Below are positions 14,812-23,531 of a DNA stretch of 43,661 nucleotides, one piece after another; the stretch's first letter is position 1, and the number at the start of each line of letters is the position of its first letter. A model generated the notes under the pieces. The model was not told where the DNA came from, did no database searches, and saw only the letters and a program-made list of their open reading frames with translations. The stretch comes from Clostridium sp. ZS2-4 (GTDB taxonomy: Bacteria > Bacillota > Clostridia > Clostridiales > Clostridiaceae), in NCBI RefSeq assembly GCF_026719745.1, contig NZ_JAPPRQ010000046.1:1-43661 (forward strand), given 5' to 3'. The position numbers and the translations under genes are program-made.

Positions 14812-14848
14812 GCATTTTAAAAAAAGATATAGTCTGTTTTACTATAGA
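14812..14848 (-). terminator. Terminator after cheX
   Basis: On the minus strand TATAGT and ACTATA form a short stem with a 7-nt loop, followed by TCTTTTTTT. It lies 15-45 bp after the cheX stop. Confidence 0.6.
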
Positions 14849-14860
14849 CAATCCTTTATT

Positions 14861-15325
14861 TTAAATATTTTCCAAAGCGATATTCATTTCGATAAGTATA
14901 CCATCTATCTCAATACCTATACATAAAATTGAATTTGTATTCATCTTAGCTTCAAAATCACTTCCATATATCATTGTTGGTGTGGAAATATTAATATTTA
15001 TCCCATCATTAGAAAAGATAATACTTGCATTAGCTGTTAACATATTTGAAAGTTCTGATAAAGCACTTTGTGCCATGTCATCTAACTCATTAACAGGCAT
15101 TCCCATCATCATAACAGAAGCAATTTTTTTAGCACCTTCAATATCTAAACAATAAATAACATTTCCTTTAATATCCCCAACTATTCCTAAATTCAACATT
15201 ACTCCCAAACTTTTTATGTTTTTTTCTTTAATACTTATACCTTGTTTCTTTATTTCTTTAAAACCAAGCTGAGGCATTACATTTAAAATAGAATTAACAA
15301 AAGGGTTTATATATCTTACATCCAT
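14861..15325 (-). CDS. cheX: CheX-type chemotaxis phosphatase
   Basis: A 154-aa single-domain CheC/FliY/CheX protein. The phosphatase motif ExxN is present as E91-L-S-N94 in ALSELSNMLTANA, with the preceding VMMMGMPVNELDDMAQ. CheX dimers remove phosphate from CheY-P. Its start overlaps the stop of the REC-CheX gene by 10 bp, so translation is coupled, and a terminator follows. It starts with ATG 15325 behind GGGGGGATTCAG. No other che genes lie beside it, so this pair is probably an accessory signal-damping unit. Confidence 0.9.
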   Translation of the reverse strand: MDVRYINPFVNSILNVMPQLGFKEIKKQGISIKEKNIKSLGVMLNLGIVGDIKGNVIYCLDIEGAKKIASVMMMGMPVNELDDMAQSALSELSNMLTANASIIFSNDGININISTPTMIYGSDFEAKMNTNSILCIGIEIDGILIEMNIALENI

Positions 15326-16188
15326 TCTGAATCCCCCCTTGTAAAGCCTATATTTATATATATATCGCCAAAAATAGTTTCTGCAACTACTGATTGAGAA
15401 TTAACTATAGTTTTTGATATTTTTAAAGAATTACCATGGAATATAGCTGGTGGAGCTACACGTAGTCCAAAAGCTTTATTTTTCCTATTTAATAAAGAAC
15501 AAGCATTTCCTGCTATAATATTAGCAAACTCAGCCATCATAGCTAGTCCCTCTTCTTTATTCTTTAGATTTCTTTTTAATATATGTTTTGCTAAATCATC
15601 TACCGTTTCATAAGAAGCATCAATAACCATACTTCCACAATGTCTTCCTATAATTCCTACAATGATAGAAACACCTCTTGAGTCTATTGATTTTTCATTG
15701 ATATCTAATTTAGTTTCAGTGGAGAGATTAGGAAGCGTTTTTGTCATTCTATTTATATTATCTAAAAATGTTTCTTTAAATATGTCGAAATAAATACCTT
15801 CTAATTCATGAAACATCTCTTCGCCTGACATTATTCTTTGTATTAATATTGACAATTCATCAGAATCTACAGGCTTTTGTATGTATCCAGATACTTTATT
15901 TTGTTTTGCTTTTTTAACAATTTCATCGTCCATCATAGAACTTACAACAACTACTTTAATATTTGGATCTATTTCATGAATTGCTCTAGTACATTCAAGT
16001 CCATCTGTTCCTGGAAGAGTCATGTCCATTGTTACTAAATCTGGTTTTTTATTTTTAACAACTTCTATAGTTTCTTCTAAAGAAGATGCATCTCCAATCA
16101 CCTCAAATCCTTTTTCTGTTAATGTATCTCTAAGAATACTTATTGAAAAAGGTGAATCATCTACTATTACAATTTTAATATTTTTCAT
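15316..16188 (-). CDS. Response regulator fused to a CheX-like phosphatase domain
   Basis: A 290-aa protein: REC domain at 1-120 with the acidic pair D10-D11, phospho-acceptor D55 (VTMDMTLPG), S83 and K105 (YIQKP); a linker; then a CheC/CheX-like domain from about 130. The second domain also has an ExxN motif, E220-F-A-N223 (MMAEFANIIAGNAC). It could be a CheY-like output whose own or neighbour phosphatase shortens its signal. It is co-transcribed with cheX. The ribosome site is AAGGAGATGATTTTAA before ATG 16188. The kinase is not in the window. Confidence 0.88.
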   Translation of the reverse strand: MKNIKIVIVDDSPFSISILRDTLTEKGFEVIGDASSLEETIEVVKNKKPDLVTMDMTLPGTDGLECTRAIHEIDPNIKVVVVSSMMDDEIVKKAKQNKVSGYIQKPVDSDELSILIQRIMSGEEMFHELEGIYFDIFKETFLDNINRMTKTLPNLSTETKLDINEKSIDSRGVSIIVGIIGRHCGSMVIDASYETVDDLAKHILKRNLKNKEEGLAMMAEFANIIAGNACSLLNRKNKAFGLRVAPPAIFHGNSLKISKTIVNSQSVVAETIFGDIYINIGFTRGDSEWM

Positions 16189-16341
16189 TTAAAATCATCT
16201 CCTTAATATTTTAATAAATTAACTACAAAAATTATGGCATTTTTTATCATATTGTAAAAATATTCGTTGTTTTTTGAAAAAACTAAATATTTTTATTGAA
16301 ATTTATTTCAATAATGTTCATTTAATTAGAATAGTTTTATA

Positions 16342-16370
16342 TTGACAATAAGCTAAAAAAATGATAATCT
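16342..16370 (+). promoter_or_regulatory. Sigma-A promoter of the riboflavin operon
   Basis: TTGACA (16342-16347), exact 17-bp spacer, TAATCT (16365-16370). The transcript would start near 16377, about 30 nt before the FMN aptamer. Confidence 0.75.
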
Positions 16371-16407
16371 TTACATGTAAATGATTTAAAATTTAATAGA
16401 GGATAAC

Positions 16408-16537
16408 TTAATCCTTCAGGGCAGGGTGAAATTCCCGACCGGCGGTTATAGTCCGCGAGTAATAGTACAAGCTGTATTATTGCTGATCTGGTGTAACTCC
16501 AGAACCGACAGTAAAGTCTGGATGGAAGAATGGATTA
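16408..16537 (+). ncRNA. FMN riboswitch (RFN element)
   Basis: Conserved blocks appear in order: TCAGGGCAGGGTGAAATTCC, CGACCGGCGGT, AGTCCGCGAG, GATCTGGTGTAACTCCAG, AACCGACAGT and AAAGTCTGGATGG. AATCC (16410-16414) closes P1 with GGATT (16532-16536). FMN binding would fold the aptamer and favour the terminator downstream, turning off rib genes. The variable arm between the ribose contacts is a GTACAAGCTGTATTATTGC-type hairpin. Confidence 0.97.
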
Positions 16538-16604
16538 ATGGATTTATATGTATATACAGCTTTTACAGCTGTGTGTTAATTCATGTATTTTTATTTGTAT
16601 ATTT

Positions 16605-16640
16605 GAGCCCTGAAAATATTATTTTCAGGGCTTTTGTTTA
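16605..16640 (+). terminator. Riboswitch-controlled terminator
   Basis: GAGCCCTGAAAATA pairs with TATTTTCAGGGCTT (about 16605-16632), followed by TTTGTTT. It lies 70 nt after the aptamer and 195 nt before ribD, as expected for transcription control by the FMN aptamer. Confidence 0.85.
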
Positions 16641-16833
16641 TGGATAAAAGTGTGGATAAGTTAACAATTTTAAATCCTAGGTGTTAATATTTATGCCCAT
16701 ACATTTTAAACTTTTAATATGGGTATCATATCTAATAATCAATTAATTATTTTTCCATCAAAAAAATTCCCTAAATTAAAGTTATTTATTCTTATTTGAT
16801 ATAAGTTAATTTCATAAAATACGAGGTGATTTA
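16641..16833. other. Leader between the rib terminator and ribD
   Basis: No gene. It contains TGTGGATAA (16651-16659), a lone DnaA-box match, and an inverted repeat ATGCCCATA / TATGGGTAT (16693-16701 with 16718-16726). No further promoter is convincing. The ribD ribosome site ACGAGGTGATTTA lies at its end. Confidence 0.5.
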
Positions 16834-17937
16834 ATGGATCAAGAGTACATGAGAAGAGCCATTGAATTAGCAAAAAAAGGTGAAGGATATACCAAGCCTA
16901 ATCCTTTGGTTGGTGCTGTTATTGTAAAAGATAATAAAGTTATTGCAGAAGGGTATCATCAATTCTATGGAGGACCTCATGCAGAAATAAATGCCTTTAG
17001 AAATGCTTTAGAAGATGTTAAGGGCGGAAAAATGTACGTTACTTTAGAGCCATGCTCTCACTATGGAAAGACACCACCTTGTGCACTGGCTATTGTTGAA
17101 AGTGGAATAAAGGAAGTAGTAATTGGAATGAAGGACCCAAATCCACTGGTGGCTGGACGAGGCATAAGGATAATGGAAGAAGCAGGTATAAAGGTAACTT
17201 GTGGTGTACTTGAAGATGAAGTAAAAGAGTTAAATGAGATTTTTATAAAATATATAACTAAAAAGCTGCCTTTTGTAATAATGAAAACTGCTATGACACT
17301 GGATGGAAAAATAGCGGCGCATACAGGAGATTCAAAGTGGATTACAAATGAGTTATCAAGGCAGTATGTTCACAGAATAAGAAATAAGGTATCAGCAATA
17401 ATGGTTGGTATTGGAACAGTATTGGAAGATGACCCTATGCTTACTACAAGATTGGAAGACAAAGAAGGAGCTGACCCAATAAGAGTAATCGTGGATAGTC
17501 GTGGAAGAATACCATTAGAATCAAAGGTTTTAAATATTGATTCAGAAGTAAAAACTATTATTGCAGTTACAGAAAAGGCTAGTAAAGAAAAAATTAGGGA
17601 AATAGAGAACAAAGGAGCAGAAGTCTTAATAATACCTGAAAGAAATGACAAGGTAGACCTTAAATATCTGATGAAGGAATTAGGAGAAAGAGACATTGAC
17701 AGTATTCTGTTAGAAGGCGGAAGCACTCTCAATTACTCAGCTTTAAATGAAGGGATTGTGGATAAGGTAATCTCTTTCATAGCTCCTAAAATCATCGGAG
17801 GAGAAAAAGCCAAAACACCTGTAGGTGGAGAAGGTAGAGAATACATGAAGGATGCTATTGCTCTTGAAAATATAAAAGTATCAAGATTCGGAGAAGACGT
17901 TGTGATTGAAGGAAGTATAAAAAACAGTAGCCAGTAA
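16834..17937 (+). CDS. ribD: Bifunctional riboflavin deaminase/reductase RibD
   Basis: A 367-aa enzyme for the second and third steps of riboflavin synthesis. Residues 1-145 form the zinc cytidine-deaminase-like domain (H49-A-E51, P-C74-S...P-P-C83); from about 150 a dihydrofolate-reductase-like domain follows (TLDGKIAAHTGDSKWI, AIMVGIGTVLEDDPML, LLEGGSTLNYSALN). The gene is first in the FMN-controlled operon. Its final codons AAC-AGT-AGC-CAG-TAA (N-S-S-Q-stop) are already part of repeat locus E, so the repeat supplies the stop codon. Confidence 0.98.
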   Translation: MDQEYMRRAIELAKKGEGYTKPNPLVGAVIVKDNKVIAEGYHQFYGGPHAEINAFRNALEDVKGGKMYVTLEPCSHYGKTPPCALAIVESGIKEVVIGMKDPNPLVAGRGIRIMEEAGIKVTCGVLEDEVKELNEIFIKYITKKLPFVIMKTAMTLDGKIAAHTGDSKWITNELSRQYVHRIRNKVSAIMVGIGTVLEDDPMLTTRLEDKEGADPIRVIVDSRGRIPLESKVLNIDSEVKTIIAVTEKASKEKIREIENKGAEVLIIPERNDKVDLKYLMKELGERDIDSILLEGGSTLNYSALNEGIVDKVISFIAPKIIGGEKAKTPVGGEGREYMKDAIALENIKVSRFGEDVVIEGSIKNSSQ

Positions 17938-18061
17938 CTAGTGACCAGTAACCAGAAAATAAGTATAGTTATTGAGAGTATTGTTATAGAAAAGGTATTA
18001 AAAGTTTAGCATTAGCAAAACATCAATAACTGGCTACTGGCTACTGCAAACTGGTTACTGA
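17923..18061. repeat. Repeat locus E inside the riboflavin operon
   Basis: Heptads CAGTAGC-CAGTAAC-TAGTGAC-CAGTAAC-CAG (17925-17955) face inverted units ACTGGCTACTGGCTACTG and ACTGGTTACTG (18028-18060). TTAGCATTAGCAAAACATC between them matches the small hairpin segment of loci H and I. It separates ribD from ribE, with no T tract that would clearly terminate transcription. Confidence 0.8.
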
Positions 18062-18081
18062 AAAAAGGGTGGTGATTGGAG

Positions 18082-18735
18082 ATGTTTACAGGATTAGTAG
18101 AAGAAATAGGCACAATTGATACTGTAACTAGGGGAGTTACTTCTGCAAAGATTAAGATAAAGGCAGAGAAAGTGCTTGAAGGTGTCAAGCTGGGAGACAG
18201 TATAAGTACCAATGGAGTATGCCTTACAGTAACTCAGTTTACTAAGGATAGTTTTGTAGTAGATGTTATGGCTGAAACTATGAGGAGAAGCAGTTTGGAT
18301 GGCTTGAAAAAAGGAGATAAGGTAAATCTTGAAAGAGCCCTAAGTGTTGGAGACAGACTGGGAGGACACTTGGTTAGCGGGCATATAGATGGAACTGGTG
18401 CAATAAGTAAATTTGAAGATGAAGATAATGCTACATGGGTAAGCATAGATGCACCTGAGAGTATTCTAAAATACATAGTTATGAAAGGATCAATAGCAAT
18501 TGACGGGGTAAGCTTAACAGTTGCTTATGTGGATAATAAAATCTTTAAGGTGTCCATAATTCCTCATACTAAGGATGAAACAACTCTTTTGAAAAAGAAA
18601 GTAGGAGATACAGTTAATCTTGAATGCGATATGATTGGAAAATATGTCGCAAAATTCTTAGGTATCAGTGAAGAACAGGAAAAACCAAAAAAATCAATTG
18701 ATATGAATTTTTTAAAAGAAAATGGATTCTTATAA
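18082..18735 (+). CDS. ribE: Riboflavin synthase alpha chain
   Basis: A 217-aa protein with two lumazine-binding repeats: [15 protein letters not shown] at the start, [14 protein letters not shown], and in the second half [16 protein letters not shown] and [14 protein letters not shown]. It converts two lumazine molecules to riboflavin plus the pyrimidine precursor. The start is ATG 18082 behind GGTGGTGATTGG. It is followed 14 bp later by ribBA. Length is normal for the family. Confidence 0.97.
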   Translation: MFTGLVEEIGTIDTVTRGVTSAKIKIKAEKVLEGVKLGDSISTNGVCLTVTQFTKDSFVVDVMAETMRRSSLDGLKKGDKVNLERALSVGDRLGGHLVSGHIDGTGAISKFEDEDNATWVSIDAPESILKYIVMKGSIAIDGVSLTVAYVDNKIFKVSIIPHTKDETTLLKKKVGDTVNLECDMIGKYVAKFLGISEEQEKPKKSIDMNFLKENGFL

Positions 18736-18749
18736 GAGGGGTGTATAAA

Positions 18750-19976
18750 ATGCAAGAAGTTAAATTTAATACTATTGAAGAAGCGATAGAAGATATAAAA
18801 AATGGAAAAATAGTAGTTGTGGTAGATGATGAGGACAGGGAAAATGAAGGCGACTTATTGATGGCCGCTGAAAAAGCAACTCCTGAAACTATAAACTTTA
18901 TGGCTGCCTATGGAAGAGGGCTAATATGTATGCCTATGACAGGTGAAAGATTGGCAGAATTAGATTTAAATCAGATGGTATCTAATAACACAGATGCAAA
19001 AGGAACTGCTTTTACTGTATCTATAGATGCTGTGGGAACAACGACAGGAATATCAGCTCATGAAAGAGCTATGACTATTGTAAAGGCAATAGAGGATGAT
19101 GCAAAACCAGGGGATTTTCAAAGACCAGGTCATATATTTCCACTTCAAGCTAGAGAAGGTGGAGTGCTAAAAAGAGCAGGACATACTGAAGCTGCTGTAG
19201 ACCTTGCAAGACTAGCAGGACTGAAGCCAGCAGGGGTTATATGTGAGATTATGAACGAAGATGGAACTATGGCAAGAGTTCCTCACCTTATGGAATATGT
19301 TGAAAAACACGACTTAAAGATTATAACTATTGCTGATTTAATTGCATACAGAAGAAGAAAGGAAACTCTAATAGAAAGAGAAGGTGAAGCGAATTTACCT
19401 ACAAAATATGGAGAGTTTAAATTAGTAGGATATAGAGAAAAGTTAACTGGAAAAGAACATGTTGCTTTAGTTAAAGGTGATGTAGAAAATGGGCAACCAG
19501 TACTGATAAGAGTACACTCAGAATGTTTGACAGGAGATGTTTTAGGATCTCTAAGATGTGATTGTGGAGATCAGTTAGCAGCAGCTTTAAATGCTATTGA
19601 TGAAGAAGGAAGAGGAATACTTCTATATATGAGACAAGAAGGAAGAGGAATAGGTCTTCTTAATAAAATAAAAGCTTATGCACTTCAAGATAAAGGGATG
19701 GATACTGTAGAAGCTAATGTAGCATTAGGTTTTGCTCCAGATTTAAGAGATTATGGAATTGGAGCACAAATACTTGAAGACCTTGGCGTTAAAGAAGCAA
19801 GACTTATGACTAATAATCCTAAAAAAATGTCAGGAATATCAGGTTATGGCATAGAGATCGTTGAAAGAGTTCCTATACAAATGAATCACAATGAAAGAAA
19901 TGAATTTTATTTAAGAACTAAAAAAGAAAAAATGGAACATATGTTATGTTTCGATAAAATAGAGGAGGAAAAGTAA
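18750..19976 (+). CDS. ribBA: Bifunctional DHBP synthase / GTP cyclohydrolase II
   Basis: A 408-aa fusion. Residues 1-200 are 3,4-dihydroxy-2-butanone 4-phosphate synthase ([50 protein letters not shown]). From about 205 follows GTP cyclohydrolase II with the zinc site [21 protein letters not shown] and QEGRGIGL. The start was set at ATG 18750 (AGAGGGG at 18735-18741); the GTG at 18741 is in the ribosome site. ribH begins 1 bp after its stop. Both committed precursors of riboflavin are made here. Confidence 0.98.
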   Translation: MQEVKFNTIEEAIEDIKNGKIVVVVDDEDRENEGDLLMAAEKATPETINFMAAYGRGLICMPMTGERLAELDLNQMVSNNTDAKGTAFTVSIDAVGTTTGISAHERAMTIVKAIEDDAKPGDFQRPGHIFPLQAREGGVLKRAGHTEAAVDLARLAGLKPAGVICEIMNEDGTMARVPHLMEYVEKHDLKIITIADLIAYRRRKETLIEREGEANLPTKYGEFKLVGYREKLTGKEHVALVKGDVENGQPVLIRVHSECLTGDVLGSLRCDCGDQLAAALNAIDEEGRGILLYMRQEGRGIGLLNKIKAYALQDKGMDTVEANVALGFAPDLRDYGIGAQILEDLGVKEARLMTNNPKKMSGISGYGIEIVERVPIQMNHNERNEFYLRTKKEKMEHMLCFDKIEEEK

Positions 19977-19977
19977 G

Positions 19978-20439
19978 ATGAGAGTTTATGAAGGAAATTT
20001 AATTGCAGAAGGTTTAAAATTTGGAATAATAGTAGGAAGATTTAATGAATTTATAGGTGGAAAATTATTAGATGGAGCATTAGATGGTCTAAAACGTCAC
20101 GGAGTTAAAGAAGAAGACATAGAGCTTACATGGGTACCAGGAGCTTTTGAAATGCCTCTTGTTGCAAAAAAAATGGCTAAAACTAAAAAATATGATGGAG
20201 TTATATGTTTAGGAGCTGTTATCAGAGGTTCTACTCCACACTTTGATTTTGTATCTAGTGAAGTATCAAAAGGAATTGCAAATGTATCATTAGAAACAGA
20301 ACTACCTATAATCTTTGGAGTACTTACAACAGATAGCATAGAGCAAGCAATAGAAAGAGCAGGAACTAAAGCTGGAAATAAAGGATATGATGCAGCAGTA
20401 ACTGCAATAGAAATGGCTAACGTATTAAAGGAAATCTAG
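19978..20439 (+). CDS. ribH: 6,7-dimethyl-8-ribityllumazine synthase
   Basis: A 153-aa lumazine synthase. Motifs: [52 protein letters not shown] with the catalytic His, and [20 protein letters not shown]. It condenses the ribBA product with the pyrimidine made by RibD and usually forms an icosahedral shell. It is the last gene of the operon, followed by a clean terminator. Confidence 0.98.
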   Translation: MRVYEGNLIAEGLKFGIIVGRFNEFIGGKLLDGALDGLKRHGVKEEDIELTWVPGAFEMPLVAKKMAKTKKYDGVICLGAVIRGSTPHFDFVSSEVSKGIANVSLETELPIIFGVLTTDSIEQAIERAGTKAGNKGYDAAVTAIEMANVLKEI

Positions 20440-20446
20440 TATAATA

Positions 20447-20482
20447 TAAACTGACTGTATATTTACAGTCAGTTTATTATTT
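20447..20482 (+). terminator. Terminator of the riboflavin operon
   Basis: TAAACTGACTGTA (20447-20459) pairs exactly with 20464-20476 (4-nt loop), followed by TTATTTT. Confidence 0.9.
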
Positions 20483-20503
20483 TAATAGGAGGAAAAAATA
20501 TCT

Positions 20504-21163
20504 ATGGATAAGTTCAAAAACATTAAGACAATCTTTTTTGATTATGATGGAACCCTTCATGACAGTATGTACATTTATAAACCTGCTTTAAAGAAAGCAC
20601 ACTCATATTTAGTAAATGAGGGCTTGGCAGAAGCAAGAGAATTACCAGATGAAGAAATTAAATATTGGCTAGGGTTTAACAGTATAGATATGTGGCAAAA
20701 TTTTATGCCAGAGCTTTCTAAAGAAATGCAGCAAAAAGCTAGAAAAATGGTTGGAGAAGAAATGAAATTTCTAGTTAAAGAAAAAAAAGCGGCTTTATAC
20801 GAGGGGGCCATAGAAATTTTAGAATATCTAAAAGCAAAAGGTTACAATCTAGTTTTTGTAAGTAACTGCAGCTACTACTATAAAGACATTCATAATGAAG
20901 TATTTGGTCTGGATAAATATTTTAAAGAACTGGCTTGTGCAGAAGAGTATGATTATATACCTAAATATGAGTTTTTAAAAGAGGTTATGAAAAAATATCC
21001 AAAAGACATGGTGATAGTAGGAGATAGACACCATGACATGAAGGCAGGAAAAATAAACAATATATGCACTATTGGATGCGATTATGGTTTTGGTGAAGAA
21101 GAAGAGCTTGAAGAAGCAGATTTAATTATAAAAGATATAAGAGAGTTAAAGGAATACTTATAA
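20504..21163 (+). CDS. HAD-superfamily hydrolase
   Basis: A 219-aa phosphatase-type HAD protein: motif I F-F-D13-Y-D15-G-T-L-H-D, motif II VFVSNCS, and motif III/IV DMVIVGDRHHDMKAGKIN, with a helical cap between motifs I and II. The phosphoglycolate phosphatase/PGMB-like subfamily fits best, but the substrate is unknown. It begins 64 bp after ribH behind the rib terminator (AGGAGGAAAAAATATCT site), so it is probably separately expressed; a link to dephosphorylation of the riboflavin pyrimidine intermediate is an attractive but unproven idea. Confidence 0.85.
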   Translation: MDKFKNIKTIFFDYDGTLHDSMYIYKPALKKAHSYLVNEGLAEARELPDEEIKYWLGFNSIDMWQNFMPELSKEMQQKARKMVGEEMKFLVKEKKAALYEGAIEILEYLKAKGYNLVFVSNCSYYYKDIHNEVFGLDKYFKELACAEEYDYIPKYEFLKEVMKKYPKDMVIVGDRHHDMKAGKINNICTIGCDYGFGEEEELEEADLIIKDIRELKEYL

Positions 21164-21276
21164 GATTAGGTATGTATCTAAACTTTGTAATTTGCAGGAC
21201 AGTGCCTAGCATTAGTATATATGTTAAAAGGTATTATTAACCATTGATAATAAATGGAATAAAGGATATTGTTTAT

Positions 21277-21334
21277 TAAGGATAGCTTTCAATTGCTAAC
21301 AGAGATTGAGAACTATCCTTATGTTTTTATTTAT
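21277..21334 (+). terminator. Terminator in the gap after the HAD gene
   Basis: AAGGATAG (21278-21285) pairs with CTATCCTT (21313-21320), with further pairing of CTTTCAAT and ATTGAG, then ATGTTTTTATTTATT. It lies about 115 bp after the HAD stop. The rest of the 394-bp gap (21164-21557) is AT-rich and holds no gene that I can see. Confidence 0.7.
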
Positions 21335-21557
21335 TACCTTAAACCATCCTTAAATATTCCTTAAATTAGATATAATAATATTTAAATACTTATATTATTG
21401 AGTATAATAATATATAATCCAACATTTTTGAATTAATGTAATTAATAGTTATAAGGCTGTTTTTAATAAATAGTCTTATGGAGGTATGACTAAATTAAGG
21501 TTACTAATAGGTAATAATTAAATTTAAGTTGATAAATTTTTGTGGAGGATACTAAGA

Positions 21558-21788
21558 ATGAAGAGAAAAATAGTATCTGTGGTAGTTATAACCATAATTG
21601 TGGCTGCAATAATACTGCTGTATGCATCAGGAATTATTATTGGAGTACAGGAAGCACATATAAATTCTATGTTTTTGCTATTGGTTGTAGGTGCTACTTT
21701 AGCAGTAGTAGGCGCATTAATCTATAATTTAATAGAAAGAATTAAGGAAATTAAGGAGGAAGATGAAGATGATATTGGTAAATACTGA
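21558..21788 (+). CDS. Small two-helix membrane protein
   Basis: A 76-aa protein with two hydrophobic helices (about 5-27 and 36-58) and a charged cytosolic tail (IERIKEIKEEDEDDIGKY). The start was set at ATG 21558 after TGGAGGATACTAAG. It overlaps the next gene, so the two are translated together. Small membrane partners of YbjQ-type proteins are common in Clostridia, but no function is established. Confidence 0.7.
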   Translation: MKRKIVSVVVITIIVAAIILLYASGIIIGVQEAHINSMFLLLVVGATLAVVGALIYNLIERIKEIKEEDEDDIGKY

Positions 21789-22080
21789 TTATATTGCAGG
21801 GAAAGATCTTGAAACTTTATCTATAGTGAAAGGTTCAACTGTTCATTCAAAAAATGTAGGGAAGGATATTCTAAGTGGTCTTAAGACACTAGTTGGTGGA
21901 GAAATTGCAGCTTACACTGAAATGATGAATGAGGCTAGAGCTATTGCCACAAAACGTATGGTTCAGGAAGCAGAAGCTTTAGGAGCAGACGGGGTTATAA
22001 ATATCAGATATGCAACCAGTGCAATAATGCAGGGTTCAGCAGAAGTTATAGTTTACGGAACGGCAGTAAAGTTTAAGTAA
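21769..22080 (+). CDS. YbjQ/UPF0145 family protein
   Basis: A 103-aa protein with the family pattern: MILVNTDYIAGK at the N terminus, VKGSTVHSKNVGKDILSGLK, LVGGEIAAYTEMMNEARAIA, EAEALGADGVINIRY and VIVYGTAVKF. These pentameric or decameric proteins are sometimes called heavy-metal-binding, though this is unsettled. ATG 21769 was chosen because GGAGGA at 21755-21760 gives 8-nt spacing; ATG 21763 is too close. Its TAA stop is part of repeat locus F. Confidence 0.85.
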   Translation: MILVNTDYIAGKDLETLSIVKGSTVHSKNVGKDILSGLKTLVGGEIAAYTEMMNEARAIATKRMVQEAEALGADGVINIRYATSAIMQGSAEVIVYGTAVKFK

Positions 22081-22200
22081 CCAGCAAGCAGTAAACAGTA
22101 ACCAGTAACCAGTAGCCAGTAACCAGTGACTAGGTAGACATGAGTAACTAGTAATTTTTTAGCGGTTGATTATTGAATATTGAATATTGATAATTGCAAT
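22077..22200. repeat. Repeat locus F: CAGTAAC heptad array and ATTGAAT units
   Basis: From the stop codon of the YbjQ gene run units CAGTAAA-CAGTAAC-CAGTAAC-CAGTAGC-CAGTAAC-CAGTGAC-TAG (22090-22134), then GAGTAACTAGTAA, then a second motif type ATTGAATATTGAATATTGAT (about 22171-22190). The facing inverted array seen at the other loci is missing. A degenerate GGGGACAGTTT...AAACTGTCCTC inverted repeat follows at 22203-22257. Confidence 0.75.
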
Positions 22201-22329
22201 ACAGGGGACAGTTTGTGATTTTACTTAATTTGGTATGAATTTTAAAACTGTCCTCTTATTCTGCCATACATCTTAATTATTTATCATATATATAATTAAT
22301 GAATTCCATATAAGGATAGGGTGATATAT

Positions 22330-22905
22330 ATGATAAACATTATTTGGTTCTTTTTATTAATTTTTGGGATAATATTTGGACTTGCTACTGGCAAAGGGGA
22401 TATTATATCAAAATCTATAATAGATTCAACAGAAAATTCTGTTCAACTTTTGATAGGGCTAATAGGAATGATGTGCCTTTGGAGCGGGGTTATGAAGATT
22501 GCACAAAGAAGCGGGATAACAGGAAAATTAGCCAAGCTTTTGAAGCCTTTATTAAATCTGCTTTTTAAAGATGTTTCAAAAAATGAAAATGCCATGGGAA
22601 GCATATTGCTAAACTTAACATCAAATATGTTGGGACTTTCTAATGCAGCGACTCCTTTTGGAATAAAAGCAATGGAAGAGCTTCAAAAGGTAAATTCAAA
22701 TAAGGATACTGCAACCAATGACATGGCTCTATTCTTAGTAATCAATGCAGCATGTATTCAGATTATACCAACGTCTATTATTTCTATGAGAGCGGCTTGT
22801 GGTTCTAAAAATCCAGGAATTATAATTGTACCTGCAATAATAGCAACAGGAATTGCAGCCATTATGGGAATAATATATTGCAAAGTGCTGGAAAAGTTCT
22901 TTTAA
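22330..22905 (+). CDS. spmA: Spore maturation protein A
   Basis: A 191-aa membrane protein with the nucleoside-transporter gate fold of SpmA: WFFLLIFGIIFGLATGKGD, LIGLIGMMCLWSGVMKIA, LNLTSNMLGLSNAATPFG, KAMEELQ. SpmA and SpmB are needed for full dehydration of the spore core and heat resistance. The start was set at ATG 22330 with GGGTGA before it; a GTG at 22321 lies in the ribosome site. spmB follows 44 bp later. Confidence 0.93.
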   Translation: MINIIWFFLLIFGIIFGLATGKGDIISKSIIDSTENSVQLLIGLIGMMCLWSGVMKIAQRSGITGKLAKLLKPLLNLLFKDVSKNENAMGSILLNLTSNMLGLSNAATPFGIKAMEELQKVNSNKDTATNDMALFLVINAACIQIIPTSIISMRAACGSKNPGIIIVPAIIATGIAAIMGIIYCKVLEKFF

Positions 22906-22949
22906 TTTAGTGAATATATAAACTAAAATTTAATTGGGAGGGATTTTCA

Positions 22950-23471
22950 GTGCATTATATTATTATTTCTATAATTCCTATATTGCTAAGTTCCATAGTG
23001 ATTTATGGGATGACTAAAGGAGTAAAGGTTTATGAATGTTTTGTAGAAGGAGCAAAGGAAGGGCTTGATGTATGTTTTAATATATATCCATATTTATTGG
23101 CAATGCTTTTGGCTGTAGGAGTATTTAGAGAGTCAGGGGCATTAGGATATTTCATAGAGATTATAAAGCCTGTAGTTAAATTTATAGGACTTCCACCAGA
23201 GGTTGTACCTCTTGTAATGGTAAAACCCTTGTCAGGCAGTGGAGCTCAAGGAATTTATATGGACCTTTTAAACAGGTATGGGGCAGATACATATATAGGA
23301 CTTGTAGCTTCAATAATAATTGGTTCTACGGAAACTATATTTTATACATTGACAGTTTACTTTGGTGCAGTAAATATAAAAAAAATAAGACATACCCTTT
23401 GGGCGGCTGTAATGGCAGATTTAACAGCTGTAATTGCTGCGGTAACTATAGCTAAAATTATGTTTAAGTAA
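22950..23471 (+). CDS. spmB: Spore maturation protein B
   Basis: A 173-aa membrane partner of SpmA, also with the gate domain (KEGLDVCFNIYPYLLAMLLA, VFRESGALGYF, VMVKPLSGSGAQGIYMDLL, IIGSTETIFYTLTVYFGAV). The GTG start follows GGGAGGGATTTTCA. It ends before the ABC transporter gene. Sporulation-phase expression with spmA is expected; no clear sigma-E promoter was found. Confidence 0.93.
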   Translation: MHYIIISIIPILLSSIVIYGMTKGVKVYECFVEGAKEGLDVCFNIYPYLLAMLLAVGVFRESGALGYFIEIIKPVVKFIGLPPEVVPLVMVKPLSGSGAQGIYMDLLNRYGADTYIGLVASIIIGSTETIFYTLTVYFGAVNIKKIRHTLWAAVMADLTAVIAAVTIAKIMFK

Positions 23472-23531
23472 TTGATTAAGTTACTGATAAGATGAAGATT
23501 AATTCATATGAGAAAGGTAAGGGGAGAAAGT

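Noticed and set aside
16651-16659. TGTGGATAA, a perfect DnaA-box match before ribD
   Set aside because: A single 9-mer in AT-rich DNA with no cluster, no dnaA/dnaN and no unwinding element nearby; chance is enough.
22203-22257. GGGGACAGTTT...AAACTGTCCTC as the terminator of the YbjQ unit
   Set aside because: The spacer is about 28 nt and no T tract follows; it is better seen as a degenerate relative of the 5187 palindrome.
22260-22329. Sigma-E promoter before spmA
   Set aside because: CATACATC and CATATATAT are present, but no correctly spaced -35 box could be found in the AT-rich sequence.
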